A DNA stretch of 64,000 nt. Origin: Valencia hispanica (lineage: Eukaryota; Chordata; Actinopteri; Cyprinodontiformes; Valenciidae). A program made the translations under genes and the position numbers. Location: positions 11,295,193-11,359,192 of the forward strand of contig OY747702.1 of the NCBI GenBank assembly GCA_963556495.2, given 5' to 3'. Of the stretch, positions 22,870 to 33,460 are shown piece by piece (position 1 is the first letter of the stretch; the number at the start of each line of letters is the position of its first letter). The notes beneath the pieces are model-generated. The model saw only the letters and a program-made list of their open reading frames with translations, was not told the origin of the DNA and did no database searches.

Positions 22870-23816
22870 CAGTCTGTTCCGAAAGGAAGTGTTGCGTGCT
22901 CACCACAGCACTGAGACTGCCCTTGTCAAAGTTTTCAGTGACATCTGCATAAATACCGACTGTGGTAAAAACACAGTGCTGGTACCTTTGGACCTCAGTG
23001 CAGAATTTTACACTGTTGATCATGATATATTATTGGAAAGACTGGAGAGCTGGGTTGGACTCTCTGGTACACTACTTGGCTGGTTTGAGTCTTACCTAAA
23101 GAACAGGAACTTCTTTGTTTCAATAGGAAACTTTTCATCAGAACGAACAGAAATCACATGTGGGGTGCCCCAGGGCTCCATCCTGGGGCACCTCCTATTT
23201 AATATCTACATGCTCCCTCTAGCCCAGATTATACAACCAATAAAATTAGTTACAATAATTATGCAGATGACCCTCAGCTTTACATTACAATGTCACCAGG
23301 TGACTTTGAACCCATCCAATCCGTAAATGAATGCTTTAACTAAATCAATGGACAGATGTGCCATAATTTTCTCCAGATTAATAGAAAAAAACTGAAGTAA
23401 TTATCTTTAGATTGATTACTGCAACAGCGTTCTCACAGGTCTTCCTAAAAAGTCAGACAGCTGCAGCTGATCCAGAACGCTGCTGCTCGCGTCCTCACTA
23501 GATTCAGGAAAGTAGAGCACATCACCCCAGTTCTAAAGTCCTTACACTGGCTCCCTGTAGCTCAGAGAATAGACTTTGAAATAGTTTTACTAGTTTATAA
23601 ATCATTGAATGGCTTAGCGCCAAAGTATGTTGAAAATTTGTTGTCACTATATCAACCCCCCACACCACTCAGGTCTTCCAACTCTAGTCTACTAATCACC
23701 CCTAGAATTAGAACCAAACATGGAGAAGCAGCTTTCAGTGTCTATCCTCCCCTTATCAGGAAAACACTTCCAGACCACTGCAAAGCTGCTGAAAAGTTTA
23801 TTTAAATCAAGGCTAA
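22870..23816 (+). pseudogene. Reverse transcriptase fragment, L2-like, broken
   Basis: The frame from 22835 to 23326 covers HSTETALVKVFSDI, then motif A as LDLSAEFYTVDH, where AFD is usual, so the second Asp is replaced by Tyr. Motif B follows as GVPQGSILGHLLF. A frameshift precedes the NYADD box near 23259-23273. A deletion near 23400-23411 joins the segment after LQIN directly to LDYCNSVLTGLPKK. The C-terminal part (RIDFEIVLLVYKSLNGLAPK and LRSSNSSLL) reads in another phase to about 23803 and then shifts. The protein would copy LINE RNA at the target site in the nucleus. This copy cannot. Confidence 0.8.
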
Positions 23817-23946
23817 AAACCCATATGTTTAGAGCTGTCTTTGAGTAAGTGATTAATAATAGCTGGAATGTGATATGTTTAAAAGTGTCATATGTTGTGT
23901 GTCTCTAACATTCTGTTTTATGCTTTTATCCCCTAAAGATGTAAAG

Positions 23947-24170
23947 CAGGGTTTCTTAACCCTTGTCCTCAGGGCCCACTGTCCTGCTTGTTTTAGGTGT
24001 TTCCCTTCTTCCACACACCTGACTTGAATAACTAGATGATTAAATGGTTTCTGCAACACTTGATGACATGCAAGAGCTAATGCTGTCATGCGACTCAGGT
24101 GTGCTGGAGCAGATATCCAGCTAAAGCATGAAGGACAGTGGGCCCTGAGGACCAGGGTTAAGAAACACTG
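23947..24170. mobile_element. 224-bp hAT-like MITE with perfect 8-bp target duplication
   Basis: The ends are CAGGGTTTCTTAACCCTTGT and its inverted partner (CAGTGTTTCTTAACCCTGGT on the minus strand), followed on both arms by CCTCAGGGCCCACTGTCCT. It is flanked by ATGTAAAG at 23939-23946 and 24171-24178. The 8-bp duplication and CA...TG ends are typical of hAT elements. It has no coding capacity and would be moved in trans. It sits in the 3' tail of an L2-like LINE. Confidence 0.93.
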
Positions 24171-24237
24171 ATGTAAAGGATCTTGAATTGCCTTGTTGTT
24201 GAACTTGTGCTATACAAAAAAAGTTGCCTTGCCTTGC

Positions 24238-24653
24238 AGGAAGAGGTTGGACAAACAGGTGAGTGTTGTTGCAGGATGAAGGTAAATATAAGTGAACTGA
24301 GCCCCAAGAGGTGCTCTGATAGTTTGTGAAGAGATCCAGGGCGAGGAGAGGGAAGCAGGAGGCTGACACAGAAGCCAGCAAAGAACAAGGAAGGGATCAG
24401 AGGATCTTTGGGTCTATGACGAGGAAAAACAAGCAACAGGTAAGCGCTAACATGGATTATGAAATATCACAGCATAATAGGGAGCCAGTGTACCACAGGA
24501 GTGAGGGGAACACACTGAAGATGCTCCTCGGCCTTTTAGGCAGCCTAAAGGAGCTGCAGGTGAGAGGTGACAACACTGACACACAATCTAGAGCTGCACT
24601 CAGCCCCACACATGTGACTATATGTAGTATAATGGTACATATCAAACAATTTC
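24238..24653. other. No recognisable gene
   Basis: Purine-rich sequence between the LINE tail and the Tc1 left end. The frame at 24326-24700 has no domain and runs into the Tc1 terminus. Confidence 0.45.
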
Positions 24654-24720
24654 TACAGGTGAAACTCAAAAACTTAGAAAATCGTGCAAAAGTTATTTAA
24701 TTTCAGTAATTCAACTTTAA

Positions 24721-25246
24721 GCTGCAGTCTGGAGAATATATTTATGTATCAAAGTTTTATAAATCTTTAAAATGATAGTGGAGTTCAATACTATGATAAA
24801 AGGCTAGTGCTCCACAACACTTATTTTTCTTATCCCACCTTCCTCCCGTAGACCCCTATGCATTTCACACTGAGCGCCAAATTTTTTTGGCCAATAGAAT
24901 TCGAGTTTCCGTATTGTCAGCTTTCAATCAACTTGCGTGCGGATCGCGCAAACATGTGAACATGGGGCCACGCACACAGACCGCTCCGTGTCTTCCCGTT
25001 TACAGTCGCCATATTGTGAGAGAGCATCAGTCATGCAGAAGTTGCTCATCTCCAAAATGTCCATAGCAAAAATACAATCTGGTGGTGGTCAATAGGCTTG
25101 CTGCTTAGTTCTTTGACTCGCTGTGTCGCCACAGGTGATGCGCGTGCACAACTGCTGCGTTAGGGCTGGAGGGGGAGTGTTTTGGGAGGGGCCTTGGTAC
25201 GTTGGATTGAAAAAATATCACTCCCTCAAATACTCCAGACTGCAGC
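24721..25246. mobile_element. 526-bp MITE inside the Tc1 arm
   Basis: Perfect 14-bp terminal inverted repeats: GCTGCAGTCTGGAG at 24721-24734 and its complement at 25233-25246. It is flanked by TTTAA on both sides (24716-24720 and 25247-25251), a 5-bp duplication, or TTAA if the boundary is shifted. There is no transposase. The contents are unlike the host Tc1, whose left arm resumes cleanly afterwards. The superfamily is uncertain; piggyBac-like if the true duplication is TTAA. Confidence 0.85.
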
Positions 25247-25290
25247 TTTAAAGGTGAAACTAATATATGATATAGACTCATTACTTAATC

Positions 25291-26212
25291 ATGGAGAAGA
25301 CTGCTGACCTGATAGTTGTGCAGAAAACCATCATTGACACCCTCCATAAGGAGGGAAAGCCTCAAAAGGTCATTGCAAAAGAAGTTGGCTGTTCCCAAAG
25401 TGCTGCATCAACGCACGTTAGTAGAAAGTTATGTAGAAGGGAAAAGTGTGGAAGAGAAAGTTGCACCATGAGCAGGGATTACCACAGCCTGTAGAGGATT
25501 GTCAGGAAAAGGCAATTTAAAAGTGATGGGGACCTTCACAAGGAGTGGACTGAGGATGGAGTTAGTGCATCAAGAGCCACCACACACAGACAGATCCTGG
25601 ACATGGCCTTCCAATGTTGTATTCCTTTTGTCAAGCCGCTCCTGAACAACAAACAATGTCAGAAGCGTCTTACCTGGGCTAAGGAAAAAAACAACTGCAA
25701 ATTGTTCCCTCTCATTTGGAAACCAAGGTCCCAGAGTCTGGAGGAAGAATGGAGAGGCACACAATCCAAGATGCTTGAAGTCTGTGTTGATTTGGGGAGC
25801 CATGTCATCTGCTGGTGTTGGTCCACTGTTCTTTATTAAATCCAGAGTCAACGCAGCCATCTACCAGGACTTCATGCTTCCTTCTGCAGATAAACTTTAT
25901 CGAGAGGCTGAAATCATTTTCCACCAGGACCTGACACCTGCCCACACTGCCAAAAATACCAAAACCTGGTTCAATGACCATGGGATTACTGTGTTTGATT
26001 GGCCAGCAAACTCGCCTGACCTGAACCCCATAGAGAATCTACGGAGCATTGCCAAGAGAAAGATGAGAGACATGAGACGGAACAATGCAGAAGAGCTAAA
26101 GGTCGCTAGTGAAGCATCCTGGTCTTCCATAACACCTCAGCAGTGCCACAGGCTGATGCCACGCCGCATTGAGGCAGTCAGTGATGCAAAAGGAGCCCAG
26201 ACCAAGTACTGA
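25291..26212 (+). pseudogene. Tc1 transposase pseudogene
   Basis: The N-terminal DNA-binding part is readable from 25291: MEKTADLIVVQKTIIDTLHK then an HTH with VIAKEVGCSQSA, ending at a stop at 25492-25494. The middle is out of frame. The C-terminal catalytic part reads from 25775 to 26212 with IWGAMSSAGVGP, the second catalytic Asp in FHQDLTPAHTA, and the Glu block DLNPIENL. The segment that normally carries the first catalytic Asp is deleted near 25700-25715. It cannot encode an active DDE transposase. Confidence 0.85.
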
Positions 26213-26546
26213 GTACATATGCATGATTATACTTTTCAGAGGTCAGACATTTCTCTCTGTAAAATCCTTGTTTTATTGATTTCATGTAATATTATTTTCA
26301 GAGATGTTGTATTTGGGTTTTCATAAACTAAGGCTTTTTAAAAGCCCCCCATCATTTTCTCTGCTTGACAATCCTTTCTGAGAAATGATTAATACATTTT
26401 ACAACAGGTCACTAGTCACAACAAACTGCACACAGCATGCAACAACAATATTTTTATGTAATCAGACAGTTACAACTTTGAATTACCAATTTATGAGTAA
26501 CACCAGACCGATGTCAGATGTTTTTGTTTTTCTAAGCTAATTGCAA

Positions 26547-26761
26547 AAATGTTTTTTTTAAAGGTTTTTTGGCCCTGAGTGGCCTTTATTGACAGTGGAC
26601 AGAGTTTTTTTTTGTTTTGTTTTTTTTTGAAGGGGGAGAGAGGTGGGGGAAGACATGCGGCAAATGTTGCCTGGGACGGGACTCGAACCGGGGACAGCCA
26701 CGTCGAGGACTGAAGCGTCTGCACATGGGGCGCCCGCTCTTACTACTGCGCCACCCGACGC
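26547..26761 (-). mobile_element. tRNA-derived SINE, inverted copy of the 1761 family
   Basis: The reverse complement carries an A box near 26742-26752, B box GGTTCGAGTCC at 26679-26689, CTTTGCCGCATGTC-type body words and the tail AATAAAGGCCACTCAGGGCC. A direct repeat, CTAATTGCAA, lies at 26537-26546 and 26762-26771. The T runs at about 26608-26629 are A runs in the SINE sense. The element is better preserved than most repeats here. Confidence 0.85.
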
Positions 26762-26774
26762 CTAATTGCAATAT

Positions 26775-27339
26775 TTTTAAGCAAACAATACATTTTCTTC
26801 AGATTTTGAAATAATACATTGAGGCCACCTTTGACACATTGACGATATTTAACTTCTGCACAGAAGAAACACTTTACAGTCGGTAAAGTCAGCACATCAG
26901 AGCACTCTGTTGTCTTGGAGACTGCCTCTGCTTTGGCAGTCCTTCTCTATTTATCTCCTTCTTTAAGTGTGTTTACTTGCAGAAGGATTGCCTAATGTGC
27001 AAGTGTGAGCTGCTGCAGCTTACCGCCCACCTACCTCACGATCACCTGGCTGATTCCAACCACAGGCTGCCAAAGCAGAGTACTGCTCTCACAGCCTCAG
27101 CCACATTCTTGTCATGTTTGCCTTGTAAGAGTGATCCCAAAATACCTGCTGTTCCCTACTGGAGTCTTATCGTTGACACTGGTTGCAGCTCTTTGGGTTA
27201 GATGCTCTGGAGTTTACTATGGCCCATTCTCAATACTTAACAATGCAAGTGTGTTCTTGTGGCTTTTTTTTAACAATGTAGTCTAAAATGCAGGGAAAGA
27301 ATTGTTTGCTCAAAACAGATTTCTTCTGATTTTGCTTTT
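26775..27339. other. No recognisable gene
   Basis: Overlapping frames at 26977-27286 have no domain. Unassigned. Confidence 0.45.
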
Positions 27340-28020
27340 TGTCACATATCAAATCAATTTAATAGCATACAAAGATAACATGAGTTGAAACAAACTGTTG
27401 CTTTTAATGAGGAATTTATTTAAAACTGTCCAAAACCAGCCTGACCTTATGGACAAAGAAGGTGTCTCCTAAATCTACTAACTGGCTTTGTCACATTTAG
27501 CAGCAAAAGCTGCCTTCAAGTGCAATAGTTGGCAATGAGTTTGTACATCTCGGTTGATGAAATTTGGTTCACTGTATTTGTAAAATTGTGTTAATTCAGT
27601 CATACTGACGCGTTTACCAGCATGAACAATGTGCTTAAGGTCATGTCATTGCATCTCAATCAAGATTTAAGTCCATGTTTTGACTAGGCCTTAGAGGTGA
27701 ACTTGCTTGTTTGCTCTGGATCATTGTCCTGCAGCAAATCCTGAATGAGTTTGAAGGTCCCATACTGGAGATTGTTTTGGGGAATCTACACAATGTTTTT
27801 TGGGGGGGAAATAAAAGATGGACCTTAGTGTTCTTTTTGGTCATCAGTGGTTTTCATCTTGGAACTCTGCCATGGAGGCCATTTTTGTCTATTTCTTATT
27901 GTTTAGTCATGAAAAATGACCTTAATTGAGGCAGGTGAGGTCTGCAGTCCTTTTATGTCACTCTGTGCTCTTTTTGTTTCCTCCTGGATGCGTTGTTTAT
28001 GCATTCTTGGAGCGAACAAA
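27340..28020 (-). mobile_element. Tc1-like relic, inverted
   Basis: The plus strand is the complement of transposase coding sequence. GGCAATGAGTTTGTACATCT, TTGACTAGGCC and TGGATCATTGTCCTGCAGCA match, in order, the region running from the C-terminus back through the QQDNDP block. AATGACCTTAATTGAGGCAG lies near the other side. All frames are shifted. It belongs to the same lineage as 10082. It abuts an L2-like tail at 28030. Confidence 0.65.
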
Positions 28021-28029
28021 GAATTGATA

Positions 28030-28345
28030 CAGACAACTGCAAAGCTGCTGAAACACTGAGTTCTTTAAGTCACGACTAAAAGCCCATCTGTTTTGAGCTG
28101 CCTTTGAGTAATGTTTTCATGTATCATGTGTTTTGTGTGTGCTTCATGCTTTATTGCTGTTTTTACTTTATCCTAAATTCATGTCTGATTTTGAGTAATG
28201 TTTTTACGTGTCATATGCCATGTGTGTTTTATGCTTTATTGCTGTTTTTACTTTATCGCCGAATCATGTAAAGCACTTTGAATTATCTTGTTGAAAGGGT
28301 GCTATACAAAAAAATTGCCTTGCCTTACCCTGCCTTGCCTTGCTG
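28030..28345 (+). mobile_element. L2-like LINE 3' tail with an internal tandem duplication
   Basis: GCAAAGCTGCTGAAACACTG and CATCTGTTTTGAGCTGCCTT encode the last codons of an L2-like protein, followed by the tail ending in ATGTAAAGCACTTTGAATTA and TTGCCTTGCC. Within it, a block of roughly 80-90 bp (TTTGAGTAATG ... TTGCTGTTTTTACTTTATC) occurs twice in tandem, at about 28106-28180 and 28193-28257. Confidence 0.75.
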
Positions 28346-30020
28346 TTCGCATCTCCTCTAGTAAGGATTGTGAAAGATTTCTGACCTTTTTTGTGGAAAA
28401 AGACAGAACTGTGAGGAGTTTTATGCCTCCTTCATCTGGTTCATTATCGGTACTCAGACCAGCTCAACCTTTGATTTTAGAACATTTTTCCCCTGTCTCT
28501 TTATCAGAGCTGGTTAGATTAGTGGGTTCAATGAAGACTTCTTCTTGTTCCCTTGATGTTTTGCCTACTGGCTTCTTTAAAAATGTTTTTCATTGTATTG
28601 GTCCCTGTGTCCTCACAATAGTTAATTCTTCCCTGCCGTCTGGCCAAGTTCCTGATTATTTCAAAATTGCGGTTATCCATCCACTCCTAAAGAAACCCAA
28701 TTAAGATCCTTCTCTGCTTTGCAGCTATAGACCATCTCAAAATTGTCATTTATCTCAAAGGTTTTAGAGAAAGTTGTTGTTAAACAACTTACTGTTGCGT
28801 TGGATGAACATAACATACTTGATCGTTACCAGTATGGGTTTCGCAGCTCTTCTCAGAGTTTCAAATGACCCCATCATGCAGAGTGATGCTGGTCACTGTT
28901 CTGTCCTCCTGTTGCTTGAGCTAACCTCAGCCTTCGACATGGTCGATCATCATGTCATGCTCGACATACTGAAATATTGGGTTGGTGTATCAGGTTCTGC
29001 CTTAAAATGGTTTTTCCTGGAAGATCATTTTGTCTATCTGCTGCTAAATTTCAGTCCTCCTCTTCACCACTTGTTTACAGTGTGCCACAAGGTTCCATTT
29101 TGGGGCCGTTATTGTTTATTTTATATCTCCTTCCCCTCCATCATATTTTACGTTCTTTTGAAGACATTTCTTATCCCCGTTACGCTGATGATATCCAACT
29201 TCTGATCTCCAACTTCTGATCTCTTTTAAACCAAATGATCTATCAAAGATTCAGACTTTATTTAGGTGTTTGGAGACGGTTAAAGCGTTAGATGAATGAA
29301 AATTTTTTTCAACTCAATGATTCAAAAACTGAAGTCCTGGTTTGTGCCCCAGACAAATTCCTCCCAAAAATAATCGAGAGCCTCGGCCCTCTTGCTCAAT
29401 ATGTGAAGCCATCAGTGCGGAATCTTGGGATAACTCTTGATCCTGACTTCAATTTGGATGCATATGTTACTTCGCCGGTCAGTTCCTTTTTTCATCATTT
29501 GAAGAATATTGCCAAGCTGAGCCACATCGTGTCATGATCTGAGTTAGAGATGATAATCCATGCTTTTGTTTCATCACGTCTCGATTATTGTAATTCCCTT
29601 TTTTCATTTTGAAGTAAAAAAAAATCCATGGGCCGCCTTCAGACTGTCCAGAACGCTGCAGCAAAGCTTTTAACAAGATCTTCCAAGCATTCTCATGTCA
29701 CCCCTTTACTGTCTCAGCTGGACTGGCTCCCCATCCAATACAGAGTGCATTTTAAATATGTAGGTTTTAACATACAAAGCTTTAAATGATCTTGCACCTG
29801 TCTATATTTGTGAGCTTTTGCAGCCTTACATCCCCAGCAGGTCCTTAAGATCCAGTGATCAGCATCTGCTGATTGTGAAGAAGACCTGTTTAAAAACTAA
29901 AGGTGACAGGGTTTTGCAGTTGTGGCTCCCTCTCTCTGGAATTTCCTTCCTCTCAGCCTGAGAACTGCTTATTAAGTTTTTTCCATTAAAAAGCAGCTTA
30001 AAACCCATCTTTTCAAAATT
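28346..30020 (+). pseudogene. Reverse transcriptase pseudogene of the second L2-like LINE
   Basis: Readable pieces in order: LLKKPN at the end of 28288-28704; LLLLELTSAFDMVDHHVML in 28774-29205, where the LDL of motif A is LEL, so its Asp is lost; VPQGSILGPLLF and YADDIQLL in 28977-29219, with YADD at 29181-29192. Next come LNDSKTEVLVCAPDK and VRNLGITLDPDF in 29292-29537, then broken C-terminal sequence (LDYCNS-like, LHWLPIQYR-like, LRSSDQHLL) to about 30020. Several frameshifts and stops separate the pieces. No endonuclease domain is present. Confidence 0.8.
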
Positions 30021-30165
30021 AAAATTAGCTTAGTTTTTTACTTTCTGATGTTATATGTTCTGTAATTATTGTAATGTTTTTACTGTAAAGCACTTTGTGA
30101 TTATTTCTAGAAAGGTGCTATATAAATAAAGCTTTAGTTACTTACTTACTTACTAATACATTACT
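28346..30165 (+). mobile_element. Second L2-like LINE lineage, 5'-truncated
   Basis: Covers the linker before the reverse transcriptase through to the 3' end, finishing with CACTTTGTGATTATTTCTAG, GTGCTATATAAATAAAGC and a (TTAC)n tail at about 30137-30153. It directly follows the TTGCC-type tail of another L2-like copy, in the same orientation. The different 3' tail marks it as a separate lineage. Confidence 0.8.
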
Positions 30166-30229
30166 TACTAAATGTTTTCAGTTGCCCCACTTCTTTACCG
30201 CTATCTCTATAACTTAACATACTCTGAAC

Positions 30230-31210
30230 AAGAGCCATAGAAAAATGTGTCATGTTCCCTTGCCAGTGGAATCCTGCACTCATCATCCGTCACTTTTTCG
30301 TGTAAGATTCATTTTTGTGTTAAAGAAAGCTCAACTCACAGATACTGTACAGATATGGGGACTGATTTCTTCTCTATCCCCTGTTTCAGAAGGGCCCACG
30401 AGTTCTCAATAGGGTTTAGTTCAGGTGAGGAAGGAGACCGTGGCATTATTTTTTCATTTTTAAGGCAGTGAAGTACTGTGATGAAACCGATGGATCATTG
30501 TTGGTTTTTCCTGCACCACTGCTTGAAGACTGTGTCTTCTAAAAACTGGTTGTTGGCTTCAACCTGTAAAGGTACTAATAGCTTCTCTTTAAGAACTACA
30601 GCTCATATCAGTACTTCGTCTCCACCATACTGGCATCTGATTCGAAGTGGAGCTCTGTGCCAATTGCTGATTTACCGACAGGCTCATGTGTCTGGTCCAT
30701 CAGGAGTCTCACCTCATCAGTCCACGAAAGCCGTTTAAAAATGTATCTCCAGATATTTCTTGGCCTGGTGTTTATGTTTTAACTTATGTATCTTGTCCAA
30801 TGGTGATCAGGTGTCATCTTTCCTTCCCATGGTCAGGTCTCTGAGCTCCAAACACCTTGTACTTCTGGACCCTACAGGTAGATTGAAGTTATGTAGTGGG
30901 ATGACAGCTCTGGGGAAGAATGGGTTCCTTTTTTAATTTTTTTCTAAAGTCTTTGGCAGTTAAAATATTTTGTTCTCAAAACATTTATTGAGATCACTTG
31001 ACTAGTTTGAACAAAACATTGGCTTGGTTCTGTAGTCATCTGGCAATACTTTGACAATTTCAGGAGCAGTGCATCCTATTGAAATACTTGGAGTACTATT
31101 TTTGACTACTGAGAGTCTCTGTTTTGATCCATTTTACCCAATAATTCAAAGCTACCTTTGAATTATGCACACCTTGGTATGGTGGGTTGATCTCCTTGAT
31201 CTTCCCCTCA
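30230..31210 (-). mobile_element. mariner-type relic, inverted
   Basis: The plus strand is the complement of a transposase gene. CATCAGTCCACGAAAGCCG, AGATATTTCTTGGCC and GGTCAGGTCTCTGAGCTCC fall in the order seen in a fish Tc1/mariner lineage. CCCAATAATTCAAAGCTACC and AATTATGCACACC mark its upstream arm near 31135-31170. Frames are broken throughout; the frames at 30247-30471 and 30478-30738 are on the wrong strand for the transposase. Confidence 0.6.
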
Positions 31211-31217
31211 CTCATTA

Positions 31218-31341
31218 TTACCATATTATGCAAATAAATTCTTTAAAAATCAGACCATGTGATTTTCTGGATTTTTATTTTATTTTGTCTCTCATAGTTG
31301 AGGTATACCTATGATGAAAATAACAGACCTCTCATCTTTCT
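31218..31341. mobile_element. Tc1-like terminal arm, left of the hAT insertion
   Basis: AAATAAATTCTTTAAAAATC, CATGTGATTTTCTGG and CCTATGATGAAAATAACAG match the complement of the left arm of the Tc1 element at 36967. The arm is cut at 31341 by a hAT element and resumes at 32895. Confidence 0.75.
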
Positions 31342-32894
31342 CAGGGCCGCCGCTGTCCATACGCAAACGACGTAGAGCGCGTAGGGCCCCATGTACCTGG
31401 CGGGGGCCTCCAAATAGGGCAAATGAAATGTTTTTATCTAATTTATATAAAGAGCCCCCGCCTCCATGACCCTAATGGTAGAGCCCCCAAAACGTTCTGC
31501 ATCCAAAGGTTTTCCAGGCTACTCTGTTGTTGAATGGCTAATGATGTCAGGTAAGGAGAGACACGAATCTGGAGCTGAAAAAAGAAAGAAGAAAAAACAA
31601 AGAGATGACGCCCGTGCATCTTTTGCTGGTAAGTTCATGTTTTTATAGGCTGTCTAGGATGTAACCCACATCCCCCTCATGTATAAACGGCTTCACAAAT
31701 ACTAACAATAACTACAGGAAATGACAATAAGTAGGCCTAGATAAATGCAAATGGTTCATATGGTTAATTGTTTGTTTAAGAAGTGTGTAAAAGATGATTA
31801 GTTGTTTTTTAAACAAGTACATCAAACAATCCGAGTAGCAACTACTTGAGTAAATAACTTGACTTTACTGAATATATCTGTGTTAAACCCCTTGTGTTTG
31901 ATTTTCCTGACATTATAAGCCTGTATTTGGCATCAATCAGCTGTTTTTGTTTGTGAAGTTTAACAGCAGACATGAAAGCTGCTGCCTAATTAAGTTGACC
32001 AGCGTTACAGATGTTATTTTTCTTTTTATGTAAATGCATTTGAGTTAAACAAACTTTTCTGCATGGTCTGTCATGCAGGCCAGTTTTTAAAACAATAATT
32101 TGGTTGAAAGAACAGAAACAAGTTTAACCTGAAGGTTACAAAGAAAGATGTCGTGAGTAACAAACTCAAGTTTATGCATGAATGTGAATTGTATGTTATG
32201 TGTCTATATGTTCAGTAAATTGCCGGCTGATAATTTACTGAGCAGGATTTTTAAAATTAATGTGAAGATCCTGACTCTGATCTGATTTTAATTGCACTAC
32301 CAGTCCTCTGAACCGAGAACTGGTCCAGTAGTTCCTAATTCTCTGTATTGCAGTGATGTAAGTGCAACAATAAGTTTTTATCCTAGATTTGTTGAGTCTT
32401 GAAAAATGTCCTCCTTTTTGGCCACCCTATGTCAAGGCCTAATTGCTTTAGCAAAACAGAAACACTGTCAAAAACTATATTATTGACCTCAACGTTAGAA
32501 TACACGTTAGCATACAGCCAATGTCAAACCCGTAGCCTGCACAAAAGACCAGAAGCTACTAACAGGACCAGGACTATACCCGACGGGCATTATTTTAGAA
32601 CACGACCGAGCACCACCGGTCCGTGGCATGCCATGCTGCTCTAAACAAAGTTTTGTGTATTACTTAGATATTATTTATATATTAGTGCTGTTGTTGCAGT
32701 TTATTTTGTTTTTGTTTAATGCTATATATTACTTAATATATAAATGCTCGTGTTCATATGTTTATTTAATGCCAATTTTAAAATAAATAGCAACAGGTTA
32801 AGTAGGAACTCGAGTTTTGTCTGTGTTTTTGTTTGGAGGGGGGCCTCCCTGGCCAATTATGCTTAGGGCCTCCAAAAGCCTAGCAGTGGCCCTG
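31342..32894 (+). mobile_element. 1,553-bp hAT element with perfect 8-bp target duplication
   Basis: The ends are CAGGGCCGCCGCT and, on the minus strand, CAGGGCCACTGCT. It is flanked by ATCTTTCT at 31334-31341 and 32895-32902. GGGCCTCCAAAAGCC and GGCGGGGGCCTCC are subterminal echoes. The length and one short coding remnant suggest an internally deleted derivative of a longer autonomous element, possibly of the Tip100 type. It inserted in a Tc1 arm. Confidence 0.92.
31466..31648 (+). pseudogene. N-terminal remnant of a hAT transposase (tentative)
   Basis: A 60-codon frame inside the hAT element ends with MSGKERHESGAEKRKKKKQR then DDARASFAG. The lysine-rich SGAEKRKKKK segment resembles the start of hAT/ZMYM-like transposase proteins of fish, as recalled. 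No zinc finger, catalytic or dimerisation domain remains, so it is at most a relic of the 5' exon. It may instead be a chance frame; the family call rests on one motif. Confidence 0.45.
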
Positions 32895-32956
32895 ATCTTT
32901 CTAAATGGGAGAACTTGCACAATTGGTGGCTGACTAAATACTTTTTAGCCCTTCTG
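32895..32956. mobile_element. Tc1-like terminal arm, right of the hAT insertion
   Basis: After the target duplication the arm resumes: AAATGGGAGAACTTGCACAA then TTGGTGGCTGACTAAATAC and ends at CTTCTG before TA at 32957-32958. The same words, complemented, open the Tc1 at 36967. Confidence 0.8.
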
Positions 32957-33104
32957 TATATATCTCTCTGGTTTCATTGGTCATTGCTGGTTCCTTCCAT
33001 GACATGATCCATTCCCCTGCCGTTCCATTGCCTATTTCCCTGCTCATGCTCCATGACCTGTAGGTTTCTTCTGCATTTTCGTCCTGCCTTAAACTCACAC
33101 AACA

Positions 33105-33460
33105 TCACAACATTATTGGGATTTTATGTGATAAACCAACACAAAGCAGTGCATAATTGTGAAGAGAAAGGAAAATAATCGCAGGTTTTCAGCATTTTTA
33201 GATGATTTGTTAAATCTGAACATAGTGCATCTGCATTCAGTTCTCCTAAATCAATTGTTTCACTCTTTTTACTGTTTGGAGGGAGGATTTGACCAGCTTT
33301 CCACATCTACAGCCTAAACATTTTGTTCCAGGTTTACAAAATAGCTTTATATTCAGGCCGCATGGAGAAAATCTACAAATGTCTGTTAAAGTTCTACCCA
33401 TGATCCTTTATTAGATTAAGGCCTAGACTTTGAACAGAATTCGCATTTGTAAAAGTAAGT
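33105..33460 (-). mobile_element. Tc1-like relic of the 55172 lineage
   Basis: GGGATTTTATGTGATAAACC and ACACAAAGCAGTGCATAATT match the terminal arm style of the element at 55172. GACCAGCTTTCCACATCTAC corresponds to the complement of the transposase C-terminus. It is very diverged. Confidence 0.55.

Larger units (their letters stand above)
22868..24237 (+). mobile_element. 5'-truncated, internally deleted L2-like LINE
   Basis: Begins inside the reverse transcriptase domain and runs to a 3' tail ending ATGTAAAG...TGCTATACAAAAAAAGTTGC and CTTGCCTTGC. It is split near its end by a 224-bp hAT-like MITE (23947-24170). The same tail type ends the copies at 28030-28345 and 59411-59945. The clade is assigned by the protein style (HSTETALV, LDLSAxF, GVPQGSILG, YADD) and the TTGCC-type tail. 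Confidence 0.8.
24656..26330 (+). mobile_element. Tc1-like transposon, broken, carrying a 526-bp insert
   Basis: TA at 24654-24655, then CAGGTGAAACTCAAAAACTT. The left arm is split by an unrelated element (24721-25246) and resumes with AAGGTGAAACTAATATATG, after which the transposase remnant begins at 25291. The 3' untranslated part includes TACATATGCATGATTATACT and fades at about 26330 without a clear right terminus. The same family supplies the fragments at 4229-5050. Confidence 0.85.
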
